Below the pieces are notes generated by a model. That model was not told where the DNA came from. It did no database searches and saw only the letters and a list, made by a program, of their open reading frames with translations. From the NCBI GenBank assembly GCA_947625245.1, contig CANQNO010000005.1, positions 34,415 to 98,414 of the forward strand: a stretch of 64,000 bases of DNA, written 5' to 3'. A program made the translations under genes and the position numbers. Of this stretch, positions 55,101 through 63,847 are shown one piece after another. Numbering within the stretch: the first letter of the stretch is position 1; each line of letters begins with the position of its first letter. Source of the stretch: an uncultured Clostridia bacterium (GTDB lineage Bacteria > Bacillota > Clostridia > Christensenellales > Borkfalkiaceae).

Positions 55101-56634
55101 ATTTTTCTACGACAACGAAGGAAATGTGCTCGACAAGGAATACGACGCGGATTGGACGGACGAAGAGCACCTTGCGGCAATAGTTTACACCCTGAGGGAC
55201 GACGGGCTTTACGAGGATAAGGACGGAAAGATTTATGCCAATATCTACAACCTCTCCACCCGCTTCAAGTACGCCGAATTCGAGAGCAACAGTTTCTATA
55301 AGCAGGTCGGCGAAAACGAATACGAAACGGTAAAATACGACGACTTGCGCGACGGCGAGCTCTACTACGTAAAAGACAACGACACCTACAAGCTTGCAAG
55401 CCACTATCTGGTTTCGGGCGTACAGAGAGTTTACAAATACGACTCCGCAACCGAAAAATATTATTATATGGTTAAAGGCGAGCCCGCAACGGAAGTTAAC
55501 CCGTTTGACACGGACTATGCAAGATATACCTATGCGGGCGTTAAGGCTTTGCCCGAATATTCGGTTGAAATTACCGATACGCATGGCAAATGGGTAACGG
55601 TTAACTTTATAATTAAGACGGGCAACGACCAAAAAGATTACAGGCTGGAGCTTTGGAGCGGCAAACGCGGCGAAACGGGCGTTGTGGAAGGAGATACTGC
55701 CACCCCGAAAACGGGCGGCGCGGTTGCGTTTGACGTAAGCACTTACAGCATCACCTCTTCCAACTACACCGAAGTTATTTCGGAATACGAAACGGCGATA
55801 AAGGACGTTTACACAAAACTCATATTGGCAAGAGACCCCGCAAAACTCACCGACGACGTAAAGACCATAGACGATTATAAAAAGGTTTTGGACGAACTCA
55901 ACGTTCCCGAAGAGGAAAGAACGGCTGAATTGGGCGGACTTGCAGGTTACAGCGCGGCTTACTACACCTACACCTTCTACGATTCGGACGACTATGTGCC
56001 TTTCAACAAGAACACAGCCCCCGAAGGACAGACGGGTTACGACTACGACCAGAACGATTACAGCGAAACGCTTGTATATTTCAGCACGTTTGACGAAAAC
56101 AGCAATTCTTACAATATCTTCACCGATTACTCGGCGGTAGACCAGAGCGTGAGCCTTAACGAAACGGATTCGGACGATTCGTCAGATACCGGAACAACTC
56201 CCGAAACCACGCCGAACGACGGCTCCAACTGGCTGCTCATCACCTCCATTATCTTCGCGATAGTCATGATCTTCGCGCTCATAGCTGTATTCGTAAGATA
56301 CTTGTGGAAGAAACTGGGCGTTAAGCGCAGACAGAGGAGATTGCAGCAGAACAACTACAAACAGCGCCGCCGCGCAATGAGAAGATACAGAATTGCGCCC
56401 GCGGAAGAAAACGCCGAACCCGAAGAAAACGGTGAACCCGTTGTTCCCGCCGAACAGGAAGCACCCGTTGAACAGGAAACTCCTGCGGAGACCGAAACTC
56501 CCGTAGAGACCGAAACACCAGTTGAAACGGAAACTCCCGCTGAGACGGAAGCACCTGCGGAACCGGAAGCACCTGCGGAACCGGAAGCACCCGTTGAACA
56601 GGAAACACCTGCGGAAGATAAAAAAGACGAATAA
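52162..56634 (+). CDS. Giant surface protein with lipobox, CBM-like modules and C-terminal membrane anchor
   Basis: 1490 residues from ATG with AAGGTG 7 nt upstream; an upstream TTG is excluded. Residues 1-31 form a lipoprotein signal (lipobox LAAAC, Cys31). Two or three jelly-roll, carbohydrate-binding-like modules carry phrases such as AAEISLWVKTSDL, KIISFWVKTSDMTDG and GKWVTVNFIIKTGN, the last two near the middle and C-terminal third. A transmembrane helix (about 1358-1380) is followed by a very basic segment (KKLGVKRRQRRLQQ) and a Glu/Pro/Thr repeat tail (ETPVETETPAETEAP). No catalytic domain is recognised. Having both a lipid anchor and a C-terminal transmembrane helix is unusual. Confidence 0.7.
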   Translation: MNKRNSSKFRKTAIAALCAVSVTCTGLAAACAPEETKTPSTPAQTQKEDNQLLKNGNFEYAVVPENAVHLIKSANNWTRGGDSSGVMSGIIDTSETAWDKLDSPDLKQTLDYNNELNSSDPDYNDLHVDYNGMDSEDILYVDSYAAGFKEDTDVSDTDDVIAVHGSYRDFMGITGDDEQGYKFNGVTVYKADDGENKEFYYDTDFTKPVRFTTIANPETHYGSYSEQDGKFYLGDRQIFKDDDGNYFLDEEHEEPVGNVLMIHNYPTDRKYNGIEQHYTSQTVTLEANTAAEISLWVKTSDLKFDKGYSQLTDEDRGAYIEITQSVASTAIDSFKIRAINTEKILSDAQNGTITLPEGVSQNGWLKYTIYVNACDFSESTVSIVLGLGDSETTRKVTGYAFFDDVEVKKFTDINDADCSYNDAGIADEIKNEVKPSFCTLASEEDEKVFAADREIRRSNDIRFSDRFRYLIDLASENVPGTTKDSHLSGSEDLTAEVALTTEESGNKTYASSEQNKASIKNNIASSDADKQYDLTDSMKQTGGRPTFNDLIGIFGADHTFSSADFANTGEAGFRDLSERLNAALTGDNGLNALKNVSKSNMDMLVMLSAYGASYTATLKNKNEESAVFSVKGNTSDNSTNYKIISFWVKTSDMTDGTAATLKLVDAEDKDNYATFTIDTTGRAIDIGDEKDIYHGWTQCFFFVSNDTKEDKTFYLEFGLGNRTIADAALTSYVPGWAAFADMQTMDVKEDVFKLCSDGSFSKTLSFTDEEEKGGSVFDEANGMYNVKKGVAVPSSYKGVNGGSSYVTDKIFGDDYDDINNTKEGTGGLINRDGFINDYTEDLRTTIKDGFNASQTEAAEIWNEVFGEDCYQPLIIVDSIRAYRDRVKANENNFKDYYIKTEEGKFEKVSEDAEFDEKETYYSEEQLVKNYGYIGNSSTVSSDDCRTISVKVKVTGNATAYVYLVDPETREVLKYGTPEYTFFYDNEGNVLDKEYDADWTDEEHLAAIVYTLRDDGLYEDKDGKIYANIYNLSTRFKYAEFESNSFYKQVGENEYETVKYDDLRDGELYYVKDNDTYKLASHYLVSGVQRVYKYDSATEKYYYMVKGEPATEVNPFDTDYARYTYAGVKALPEYSVEITDTHGKWVTVNFIIKTGNDQKDYRLELWSGKRGETGVVEGDTATPKTGGAVAFDVSTYSITSSNYTEVISEYETAIKDVYTKLILARDPAKLTDDVKTIDDYKKVLDELNVPEEERTAELGGLAGYSAAYYTYTFYDSDDYVPFNKNTAPEGQTGYDYDQNDYSETLVYFSTFDENSNSYNIFTDYSAVDQSVSLNETDSDDSSDTGTTPETTPNDGSNWLLITSIIFAIVMIFALIAVFVRYLWKKLGVKRRQRRLQQNNYKQRRRAMRRYRIAPAEENAEPEENGEPVVPAEQEAPVEQETPAETETPVETETPVETETPAETEAPAEPEAPAEPEAPVEQETPAEDKKDE

Positions 56635-56649
56635 CTTTTGATTTACCAA

Positions 56650-56675
56650 AATCCCCCCGCGGTTGCGGGGGGATT
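56650..56675 (+). terminator. Terminator of the giant surface protein gene
   Basis: An 11-bp stem (AATCCCCCCGC / GCGGGGGGATT) with loop GGTT, then TACATTT. Confidence 0.75.
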
Positions 56676-56690
56676 TACATTTATAAAGTA

Positions 56691-56717
56691 ACGGACCGCA
56701 AAAATTTTGCGGTCCGT
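56691..56717 (-). terminator. Hairpin after the rsmF-like gene
   Basis: A perfect inverted repeat with 13-bp arms (ACGGACCGCAAAA and its complement) around one base, downstream of the minus-strand methyltransferase gene. Confidence 0.6.
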
Positions 56718-56753
56718 TTGGTTTTGGGATTGGATTTTTTAAAGGCTCCGCCG

Positions 56754-58061
56754 CTAAATGCGCAGACCCTTAGGGTAATGGTTTTTAGCCGTTCCGTTTA
56801 CGGCTTTGCACCAGCCGAGGGGCAAATTTTTATAAGTTGCGAGCAGCCAGCCGTTAGCCTGAGGCGGACAGGGAAAAGTGAGCCCGCGGAGATAGCTTAT
56901 TGCGGTTTTTTCGTCAAGTTCCAGACAATCCGCCTCGCCGCGTTTCAGGCGCGTTGCGAGCGCATGCGCCGGCACGAAAGATGGCGAGCGGCTGCCCGTA
57001 AAGGCGCCGAGCGGGATCATACTGCGGAAACGCCACCTTTCGTTCTTTGGCACGGCTTTGGAAAAGTCGGGGGCGCCGTTGCGGAAAAAGCAGAGCTTGC
57101 CGTCCTCTTCCGCTATTCCGCTTAAAGAAATTTTTAAAGTTTCCCTCTCCCACTCCCTGTAAATTTTTTCCGCGCCCGCCGTGACCGACTTTTCAAGCGC
57201 GGGGAAATCTTCGGCGCGTCCGCCGCTCTCTTTTTCGAAAACGGCATAAAAATGACCTTCGCCGCGCACTTCGTGCGGGTAGAGCTTTGCGGATTTAAGC
57301 AGTTTGCAGTCCGTGTGGGATTTTAAAAAATTTTCCGCAACGCCTTCGTCCTCCTGCGGCGAGAACGTGCAGGTGGAATACACAAGCCTGCCGCCGCCGC
57401 ACAGCATCTTATAGGCGCAGTCCAAAATTTCGGCTTGCCGCAGGGCGCACATCTCCACGTTCTGCGGCGACCATTCGGGTAAGGCGTTGGGTTCCTTTTT
57501 GAACATACCTTCGCCCGAACAGGGCGCGTCCACAAGAATTTTATCGAAATAGTTTACGAATACGCCCGAAAGAAATTGCGGCGGGGCGCACGTTATTACG
57601 GCGTTTTTTACGCCGAGACGCTCTACGTTCTGCGCGAGGATATCCCTGCGCGAGGGAACGGGTTCGTTTAAAACCAAAACTCCCTCGCCGCGCATATACG
57701 CCGCGATCTGCGTACCTTTGCCGCCCGGCGCGGCGCACAAGTCCAAAACCCTTTCGCCCGGGCAAACGTTGAGTTCGGGCACGGCGGACATTGCCGACGG
57801 CTCCTGCACGTAATACGCGCCCGCGGCGTGAAAAACCGTTTTGCCGGGGCTGTCGCTCTCCACAAAAAAGCCGCGCTCTTCCCACGGCACGTCTTCAAGC
57901 GCGAACGGCGAAATTTTTTTAAATTCTTCAACGGAAATTTTAAGTGTGTTGACGCGTATCCCGCGGCAAGGCGGCAAGCCGTAACTCCTTATAAACGCGC
58001 CGTAATCTGCGCCGAGCTGAGCCTTCATGCGCTCTTTGAACGCTTCGGGCAGGTCAACCAT
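56754..58061 (-). CDS. RsmF/NOP-type rRNA (cytosine-C5) methyltransferase
   Basis: 435 residues. AdoMet site VLDLCAAPGGKGTQIAA, catalytic motifs DAPCSGEGMFKK and STCTFSPQEDE (two cysteines) and a C-terminal PUA-like region with YLRG and HALATRL segments fit RsmF (YebU). It probably makes m5C in 16S rRNA. It overlaps the exonuclease gene by 8 nt. Confidence 0.88.
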   Translation of the reverse strand: MVDLPEAFKERMKAQLGADYGAFIRSYGLPPCRGIRVNTLKISVEEFKKISPFALEDVPWEERGFFVESDSPGKTVFHAAGAYYVQEPSAMSAVPELNVCPGERVLDLCAAPGGKGTQIAAYMRGEGVLVLNEPVPSRRDILAQNVERLGVKNAVITCAPPQFLSGVFVNYFDKILVDAPCSGEGMFKKEPNALPEWSPQNVEMCALRQAEILDCAYKMLCGGGRLVYSTCTFSPQEDEGVAENFLKSHTDCKLLKSAKLYPHEVRGEGHFYAVFEKESGGRAEDFPALEKSVTAGAEKIYREWERETLKISLSGIAEEDGKLCFFRNGAPDFSKAVPKNERWRFRSMIPLGAFTGSRSPSFVPAHALATRLKRGEADCLELDEKTAISYLRGLTFPCPPQANGWLLATYKNLPLGWCKAVNGTAKNHYPKGLRI

Positions 58062-59007
58062 TTAAATACTCCTCAAGCCCGCGCACGTTAAGCCTGAAAA
58101 CGGCTTCCGATGCAGCTTCTTTGGTGCGCGCGGTGGCGTCGCCTTCTTCGGCGACATATATATCGCATTCCGCGACTTTTGTGGAATACTTTCCCCCCGC
58201 CGCGTAGATTTTATCGAGGAGGGGAACGGAACGCTCCAGATCTTCCTCGACCAGCTTAGAAAAGGTGAACGTTTTGCCTTTAAAAGCGCCCGCCGACTTT
58301 CTTGATTGCAGGCGGGACCAGTGGTTATAAAATTTGACCCGCTTTTCGGAGCGTTCGGCTTTTTCGCTCTTTTTTTGCACGTTGTAACGCCTGTAGCCCT
58401 TTGACTGCGGCGGAAAAATCTGACCGTTGGCTATCCTGCCCGCAGTTATTTTAAGTCTTTCGGCAAGTTTTAAAAAGGAACAGCCGTAGTTTGCGCACAG
58501 CGCCTGAACTATCCGCATGGTGGCGTACGCGTCGTCGGCGGCGCGGTGGGGCGTGAATTCCACCCCCAGCGAGTTGGCTATATATTCCAGACCGAACATG
58601 TGCGAAAAGTCGTTGATATGGGTCATGAACATAAGCTGGCTGTCCCAGAACTTGAAATTGAACGGAGGAAGTTTGTAGCGGCGGGTCTCGCAATTCAAAT
58701 ACTTAATGTCGTTCAGCACGGCATGCCCCAAAACGCAGTTGTTCTTCTCTTCCAAAAGGCGTTTTATCCGCGGGTATACTGCCCTGAAATCGGGGTAATT
58801 TGCAAAATTTTCGTATTCGTAGGGCAGTTTTATGCCCTTTTCGCCCGTCCTGTCGGTAAGCTCGAACTTGCCGTTGGGGTTTATCAATATATCTTCCTTT
58901 TCGAGGATATTGAAATTTTCGTCGCAGACCACATATCCGAAAGCGCAGATCTTTGCATAAGTTTTATGTACGCATGCGCATTCGATATCGAAAAAAACCA
59001 TCTTCAT
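58054..59007 (-). CDS. DnaQ-fold 3'-5' exonuclease
   Basis: 317 residues. ExoI motif FFDIECACVHKTY, ExoII (LGHAVLNDIKYLN) and ExoIII (PHRAADDAYATM) complete the DEDDh site. The C-terminal 120 residues are Lys/Arg-rich then carry a BRCT-like segment (AFKGKTFTFSKLVEEDLERS). The substrate is unknown; domain order resembles exonucleases with a C-terminal BRCT module. No ribosome binding site precedes ATG. Confidence 0.8.
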   Translation of the reverse strand: MKMVFFDIECACVHKTYAKICAFGYVVCDENFNILEKEDILINPNGKFELTDRTGEKGIKLPYEYENFANYPDFRAVYPRIKRLLEEKNNCVLGHAVLNDIKYLNCETRRYKLPPFNFKFWDSQLMFMTHINDFSHMFGLEYIANSLGVEFTPHRAADDAYATMRIVQALCANYGCSFLKLAERLKITAGRIANGQIFPPQSKGYRRYNVQKKSEKAERSEKRVKFYNHWSRLQSRKSAGAFKGKTFTFSKLVEEDLERSVPLLDKIYAAGGKYSTKVAECDIYVAEEGDATARTKEAASEAVFRLNVRGLEEYLNG

Positions 59008-59016
59008 TACAGTTTA

Positions 59017-59056
59017 AGTATAACATAAAAAATCACCGCAGGCAAACGCCTGCGGG
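59017..59056 (-). promoter_or_regulatory. serS terminator overlapping the exonuclease promoter
   Basis: The 8-bp hairpin CCGCAGGC / GCCTGCGG (59036-59055) with a downstream T tract ends serS. Its sequence also contains -35 TTGCCT (59040-59045), 17 bp before -10 TATACT (59017-59022) of the exonuclease gene. The start point is expected 1-3 nt before ATG. Confidence 0.65.
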
Positions 59057-59062
59057 ATAATT

Positions 59063-60355
59063 CTAAACTTTAACTTCTATTTTGTCCTTGCCGCCCATAT
59101 ATTTTTGCAGAACTTTGGGAATATGCACAGAACCGTCCGCCTGCAAGTGGTTTTCCAAAAAGGCTATCAGCATCCTCGGCGGAGCCACGACGGTGTTGTT
59201 AAGGGTGTGCGCAAATTCGTTTTTGCCCGTCTTTTCGTTTTTGTACCTTATCCCCAAACGGCGCGCCTGTGCGTCGGTAAGGTTGGAACAGCTGCCCACT
59301 TCGAAATATTTGCCCTGCCGGGGGCTCCAGGCCTCCACGTCGCAGCTCCTGTATTTCAAATCGGCGAGGTCGCCCGAACAGCATATGAGCTGGCGCACGG
59401 GGATCTCCAGCGACACGAACATTTCCACGGTGTACCGCCACATTTTTTCGTACCACATATCGCTTTCTTCGGGCTTGCAGATGACGATCATTTCCTGCTT
59501 TTCGAATTGGTGTATGCGGTAGATGCCGCGCTCTTCCAAACCGTGCGCGCCTTTCTCCTTGCGGAAACAGGGCGAATAGGACGTTAAGGTTTGCGGCAGG
59601 GCGCTTTCGGGCAGGGTCTGCCCCATAAACCTGCCTATCATGGAGTGTTCGGAAGTGCCTATAAGGTACAGATCCTCGCCCTCTATCTTGTACATCATGC
59701 CTTCCATTTCGTCAAAGGACATAACTCCCGAAACGACGTCGCTCCTTATCATAAAGGGCGGTATGCAATAGGTAAAACCCTTGTCTATCATAAAATCGCG
59801 GGCATAGGTCAAAATGGCGGAGTGCAGACGCGCTATGTCGCCCGTAAGGAAGTAAAAGCCGTTGCCGCTCGTCCTGCGCGCGCTGTCCAAATCTATGCCG
59901 CCGAGTTTTTCCAGAATATCCACATGGTAGGGCACTTCGAAGGGCTTTGCCTTTGCTTCGAGAAATACTTCGCCCTGCACGTTCTGGCTGTCGTCCCTGC
60001 CGTCGGGCACGTCGGGGGCGATCATGTTGGGAATTGCCGTCATTGCCTTTTTGAGGGAAATTTCAACTTCGGCGCACTCCCTTTCTATTTCCGCCACCCT
60101 GTCGTTATTTGCTTTGGACTGCGCCTTTGCCTCTTCCGCCTCGTCCTTTTTGCCCTCGCGCATAAGCGTACCGATAAGCTTTGCAAGGCGGTTCCTGTCG
60201 GCGCGGCGGCTATCGCCCTCCTTTTGGAGTTCGCGGCGCTTTTTGTCAAGCTCTATCACCTCGTCCACAAGGGGAAGCTTGTCCTGCCGGAATTTGCGTT
60301 TTATGTTTTCCCGCACGGCGTCGGGATTTTCGCGTATGAAATTTATGTCAAGCAT
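59063..60355 (-). CDS. serS: Seryl-tRNA synthetase
   Basis: 430 residues. The N-terminal coiled-coil arm (canonical MLDINFIRENPDAVRENIKR) and class II core with motif 2 (YSPCFRKEKGAHGLEERGIY, RIHQFEKQEM) and motif 3 (NNTVVAPPRMLIAFLEN) are complete. It charges tRNA-Ser. The start is fixed by the conserved N-terminus although no ribosome binding site is present. Confidence 0.97.
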   Translation of the reverse strand: MLDINFIRENPDAVRENIKRKFRQDKLPLVDEVIELDKKRRELQKEGDSRRADRNRLAKLIGTLMREGKKDEAEEAKAQSKANNDRVAEIERECAEVEISLKKAMTAIPNMIAPDVPDGRDDSQNVQGEVFLEAKAKPFEVPYHVDILEKLGGIDLDSARRTSGNGFYFLTGDIARLHSAILTYARDFMIDKGFTYCIPPFMIRSDVVSGVMSFDEMEGMMYKIEGEDLYLIGTSEHSMIGRFMGQTLPESALPQTLTSYSPCFRKEKGAHGLEERGIYRIHQFEKQEMIVICKPEESDMWYEKMWRYTVEMFVSLEIPVRQLICCSGDLADLKYRSCDVEAWSPRQGKYFEVGSCSNLTDAQARRLGIRYKNEKTGKNEFAHTLNNTVVAPPRMLIAFLENHLQADGSVHIPKVLQKYMGGKDKIEVKV

Positions 60356-60361
60356 AGTTCA

Positions 60362-60390
60362 ATTATAATGCAAAATTTTGGTAATTGCAA
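60362..60390 (-). promoter_or_regulatory. serS promoter, start point at the ATG
   Basis: -35 TTGCAA (60385-60390), 17-bp spacer, -10 TATAAT (60362-60367); ATG lies 6 nt after the -10, so the transcript is predicted leaderless. No T-box leader is present. Confidence 0.75.
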
Positions 60391-60409
60391 TTAAAATGCC
60401 GCAATTATC

Positions 60410-60438
60410 TTGAAAAACGGCTTTTAATATGTTAAAAT
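60410..60438 (+). promoter_or_regulatory. Sigma-A promoter of the P-type ATPase
   Basis: -35 TTGAAA (60410-60415), 17-bp spacer, -10 TAAAAT (60433-60438), divergent from serS. Confidence 0.65.
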
Positions 60439-60487
60439 AAAAGCTGTGAAAATTCGCTTTGCCGCCGCGGCGGCAAAAAGGTTTATT

Positions 60488-63190
60488 ATGAGCAAGATAT
60501 TTTTTAAAGGCAAAGGCAAAAACGACGAAACGCCGCAGGCAGACGCGCCCGCGGAAGTTTCGGCGCACGAAGAGACCGCCGCATCCGACAGCGTACAGAT
60601 GGCGCTGTTCCCCGGGGAAGAGGAAAGCGCGGACGCAGTGACGGAAACGGTTGCGGAAGAGTTTGACAAAGAAAAGATAATGCGCTACTTCAAGCGGCAC
60701 AAAAACAAAGCCGCCGCCGCTAAAGCGGAGAGATTTGCGCCCAAACTCAATGCGGGGCTTACAAGCGCGCAGGTTGAAACGCGGTTTAAGCAATTTTTAT
60801 TCAACGACACAAACCAACAGTACTCCCGCTCCTACGCCGCAATTTTTATAGGCAATATATGTACCTTTTTCAACCTTTTGTGCCTGCTTGCGGGAATTGC
60901 GCTGGTAATCGCCAACACGAAAGGCATTTCCAACTACCTTGTTCTCCTTATAACCACCGCCAACATAGTGTTGGGAATTATACAGGAGATACGTTCCAAA
61001 ATAGCAATAGATAAACTTGCAATACTTTCGGCAAGCCATGTAAAAGCCGTGCGGGACGGCGAGATCGCGGAAATCCCCGCAAAAGAAATAGTGCTTGACG
61101 ACGTTATTATCTGCGAAACGGGCAACCAGGTGCCCGCGGACTGTATTCTCGCCGAAGGCACCGTGGAAGTGAACGAAAGCCTTTTGACGGGCGAAAGCGT
61201 GGCAATAAAAAAGAACATAGGCGACACGCTGTATGCGGGCAGCTTTATTTCGAGCGGGAACGGGAAGCTCCGCGTGGAGAAAGTGGGCAAGGATACTTAC
61301 CTTGAAAAACTGACCGCAAAAGCCAAAAAGTATAAACGCCCCAACTCGGAGCTCATGAACTCCACTAAGCTGATAATAAAGGTAATTTCCATACTTATAG
61401 TGCCCATTGCGATAGGCAGTTTTTATATCGCTCTGAACAACACACACGCCGACGCGGCGTTTTTGAAAGTAGAGCCCTGGATATTTTCAAGCGAAGTGAA
61501 CTACGCCATACAGCGTACCTGTACCGTGGTGATAGGCATGATACCTTCGGGCATGTTGCTGTTGACTTCGCTTGCGCTCGCCGTGGGCATTTTGAGACTT
61601 GCAAAGAGCCGCACGATGGTGCGGGATATGTACTCTTTGGAAATGCTTGCGAGAGTAAACGTACTGTGCCTCGATAAGACGGGCACAATAACCGACGGAC
61701 GCATGCGGGTGAACGACAGCGTGATTTTGAACACCGTGGAAGATCTGTCGCTGAACGACATTATGGGCAGCATGCTCGCGAGCCTGCAGGACAACAACCA
61801 GACGGCGATAGCGCTTTACAACCACTTCGGTTACAGCGACAAACTTACGCCCGTGACAAAAATTCCGTTCTCTTCAAAGCGGAAGCTTTCGGCGGTGACT
61901 TTCGACGACGTGGGCACCTTTGTTATGGGCGCGCCCGAATTTGTATTGAAACCCTATCCCGCAAAAGTGGAAAAAATAGTAAAGCAGTACGCGCAAATGG
62001 GGCTGAGGGTAATAGTCCTTGCGCACTCCAACTCCTCGATAGCGGGCGACAAGCTCCCCTCACTTCTTCGGCCCATAGCGGTAATATCCATTGCCGACAA
62101 TATCCGCGACGACGCCGTTTCGACTATAAAATGGTTTAAAGAAAACGACGTAAACGTAAAAGTCATTTCGGGCGACAACCCCGTAACCGTTGCCGAAGTG
62201 GCAAGGCGCGCGGGCATTGAAGGCGCCGAAAAGTTTATTTCCCTTGAAGGGCTCAACGACAAGGAAGTGGAAAACGTTGCCAACAAGTACACCGTTTTCG
62301 GCAGGGTCTCGCCCGAACAAAAAGCCATTTTGGTGCGCTCCATGAAAGCTTCGGGCAATACCGTTGCGATGACGGGCGACGGCGTGAACGACATACTCGC
62401 GCTTAAAGAAGCCGACTGCGCCGTATCCGTCGCTTCGGGCAGCGAAGCCGCAAGAAACGTAAGTCACCTCGTTTTGATGGACAACAACTTCAACTCAATG
62501 CCCAAAGTCGTGGCAGAGGGCAGGCGGGTAATAAACAATATTAAAAATTCCTCCTCGCTGTACCTTATGAAAACGCTGTTTACGGCTATTTTGGCGACGA
62601 TATGTATAACCATGTCGCAACCGTATTTGTTTATGCCCTCCAACATGCTGCTTTTGGAGACCTTTATAATTGCCGTTCCCTCTTTCTTCCTCTCCCTTCA
62701 ACCGAACAAGGAAAGGGTACAGGGCAAGTTTATTTCGCACGTCATGTGCGGGGCGGTGACGGGCGCGCTGGTTATGATAATTTGCGTAATGTCCATTTAC
62801 ACGACCTATCATATCAACCATTACATTTTTAATATGGACACGTTTGACAAGTTCTACAAGCCGATGTGCATGTTGGCGCTGACTTTTTCGGGCTTTGTTA
62901 TGGTGTTTAAAGTGTGCCAACCCTTTAACGCCTACCGCTTTGTGCTCTGTGCCGTGATATTTTCGGTATGCGTGGCATGCTTTTCGGTGCCGCTCGTCAC
63001 CGACAAGCTGTTCTATGAAGGCTGGGCGGATTTGAAGTGGGATTATTCGCTCGTGCTGATTGTGGTTGTGGTGCTGGAAGCCGCTTTCCCGATTTCAGGC
63101 TGGCTGTTTTCGATTATGCACGTTTTGGTGCCCTCGGCGACGTCGAACGTCAAACATACCAAACCCGCCGCAAAACAGCAAAACAACTGA
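60488..63190 (+). CDS. Cation-translocating P-type ATPase
   Basis: 900 residues from the ATG after AAAAGG. An acidic N-terminal extension of about 70 residues precedes the usual domains: actuator LLTGESVAIKK, phosphorylation site CLDKTGTITDG (Asp396), TGDGVNDILALKEADCAVS hinge and about ten helices. The M4 motif is PSGM rather than PEGL, placing it near the MgtA/YfgQ-like cluster; ion not predictable. Promoter -35 TTGAAA, -10 TAAAAT with 17 bp. Ends followed by non-coding repeats. Confidence 0.9.
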   Translation: MSKIFFKGKGKNDETPQADAPAEVSAHEETAASDSVQMALFPGEEESADAVTETVAEEFDKEKIMRYFKRHKNKAAAAKAERFAPKLNAGLTSAQVETRFKQFLFNDTNQQYSRSYAAIFIGNICTFFNLLCLLAGIALVIANTKGISNYLVLLITTANIVLGIIQEIRSKIAIDKLAILSASHVKAVRDGEIAEIPAKEIVLDDVIICETGNQVPADCILAEGTVEVNESLLTGESVAIKKNIGDTLYAGSFISSGNGKLRVEKVGKDTYLEKLTAKAKKYKRPNSELMNSTKLIIKVISILIVPIAIGSFYIALNNTHADAAFLKVEPWIFSSEVNYAIQRTCTVVIGMIPSGMLLLTSLALAVGILRLAKSRTMVRDMYSLEMLARVNVLCLDKTGTITDGRMRVNDSVILNTVEDLSLNDIMGSMLASLQDNNQTAIALYNHFGYSDKLTPVTKIPFSSKRKLSAVTFDDVGTFVMGAPEFVLKPYPAKVEKIVKQYAQMGLRVIVLAHSNSSIAGDKLPSLLRPIAVISIADNIRDDAVSTIKWFKENDVNVKVISGDNPVTVAEVARRAGIEGAEKFISLEGLNDKEVENVANKYTVFGRVSPEQKAILVRSMKASGNTVAMTGDGVNDILALKEADCAVSVASGSEAARNVSHLVLMDNNFNSMPKVVAEGRRVINNIKNSSSLYLMKTLFTAILATICITMSQPYLFMPSNMLLLETFIIAVPSFFLSLQPNKERVQGKFISHVMCGAVTGALVMIICVMSIYTTYHINHYIFNMDTFDKFYKPMCMLALTFSGFVMVFKVCQPFNAYRFVLCAVIFSVCVACFSVPLVTDKLFYEGWADLKWDYSLVLIVVVVLEAAFPISGWLFSIMHVLVPSATSNVKHTKPAAKQQNN

Positions 63191-63241
63191 CATACTCATT
63201 GTGCCTGTGCCTTTATGAAATATTAACAGCGGTGATTTTAA

Positions 63242-63340
63242 GAATTGTTTTCACTCTTCGAAATTGCCACGAGCAGACCACCATTGGATTCTCTCGGTCA
63301 ATCGCCCGCTTCGCGGGTCTCATATCCCTCGAAATGACAT
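63242..63340. repeat. 99-bp direct repeat, copy 1
   Basis: Identical over 99 bp to 63444-63542; similarity continues in degraded form for about 30 bp. It contains the hairpin CCCGCTTCGCGGG. No coding function is evident. Confidence 0.85.
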
Positions 63341-63443
63341 TGCTCGTAAGTTGCTTTGCAATTATTTAGAAAATGTCTTTTCTCCCACTGTCATTCTGAA
63401 CGAAGTGAAGAATCCCCCCGATGATAAAGCGGCAGTATTTTAG

Positions 63444-63542
63444 GAATTGTTTTCACTCTTCGAAATTGCCACGAGCAGACCACCATTGGATTCTCTCGGT
63501 CAATCGCCCGCTTCGCGGGTCTCATATCCCTCGAAATGACAT
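63444..63542. repeat. 99-bp direct repeat, copy 2
   Basis: Second copy, offset 202 bp. Between the copies lies the phrase TGTCATTCTGAACGAAGTGA, reminiscent of short dispersed repeats common in Firmicutes. Confidence 0.85.
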
Positions 63543-63575
63543 ACTCGTAATGAACTTTGCTAATATTTAGAAATT

Positions 63576-63605
63576 GCGCCCGCGCGGGAAAACCCGCGCG
63601 GGCGC
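63576..63605. terminator. Perfect GC hairpin
   Basis: A 13-bp perfect stem (GCGCCCGCGCGGG and its complement) with loop AAAA, followed by ATTATTATAATT. Likely a stem-loop of the repeat region rather than a gene's terminator. Confidence 0.5.
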
Positions 63606-63620
63606 ATTATTATAATTACT

Positions 63621-63773
63621 TAGTGAAAAACGGCGAAGAAGCGAGTTCTTAAATAATTAACGGCGCAAGCAGGGTTTCCCTGCGCCGGCGCACTACATTT
63701 GCGCATACCTGCGCCTGAGCGAGGTGAATGCCCGCGATTAAATTATTCGTGGGCATTTAATTATCGCGGGCAG
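63621..63773. repeat. 153-bp direct repeat, copy 1
   Basis: Nearly identical (about four mismatches) to 63848-64000. It contains GCGCA.GCAGGG-TTT-CCCTGCGC and a long stem formed by GCCCGCGAT...ATCGCGGGC. A further 13-bp hairpin (63801-63830) lies between the copies. Confidence 0.85.
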
Positions 63774-63847
63774 AGGGCGAGTAGCCCTCAAAATCACGAA
63801 AAATCGCAGTGCGCGTCCGCACTGCGATTTTTGTGAACTGTTTTACG

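Noticed and set aside
59063-60440. T-box leader expected for serS
   Set aside because: The promoter lies directly at the start codon, leaving no leader; no T-box sequence was seen.
63037-63369. 110-codon frame across the end of the P-type ATPase gene and the repeat
   Set aside because: Half lies in another frame of the ATPase and the rest in non-coding repeats; no start signal.
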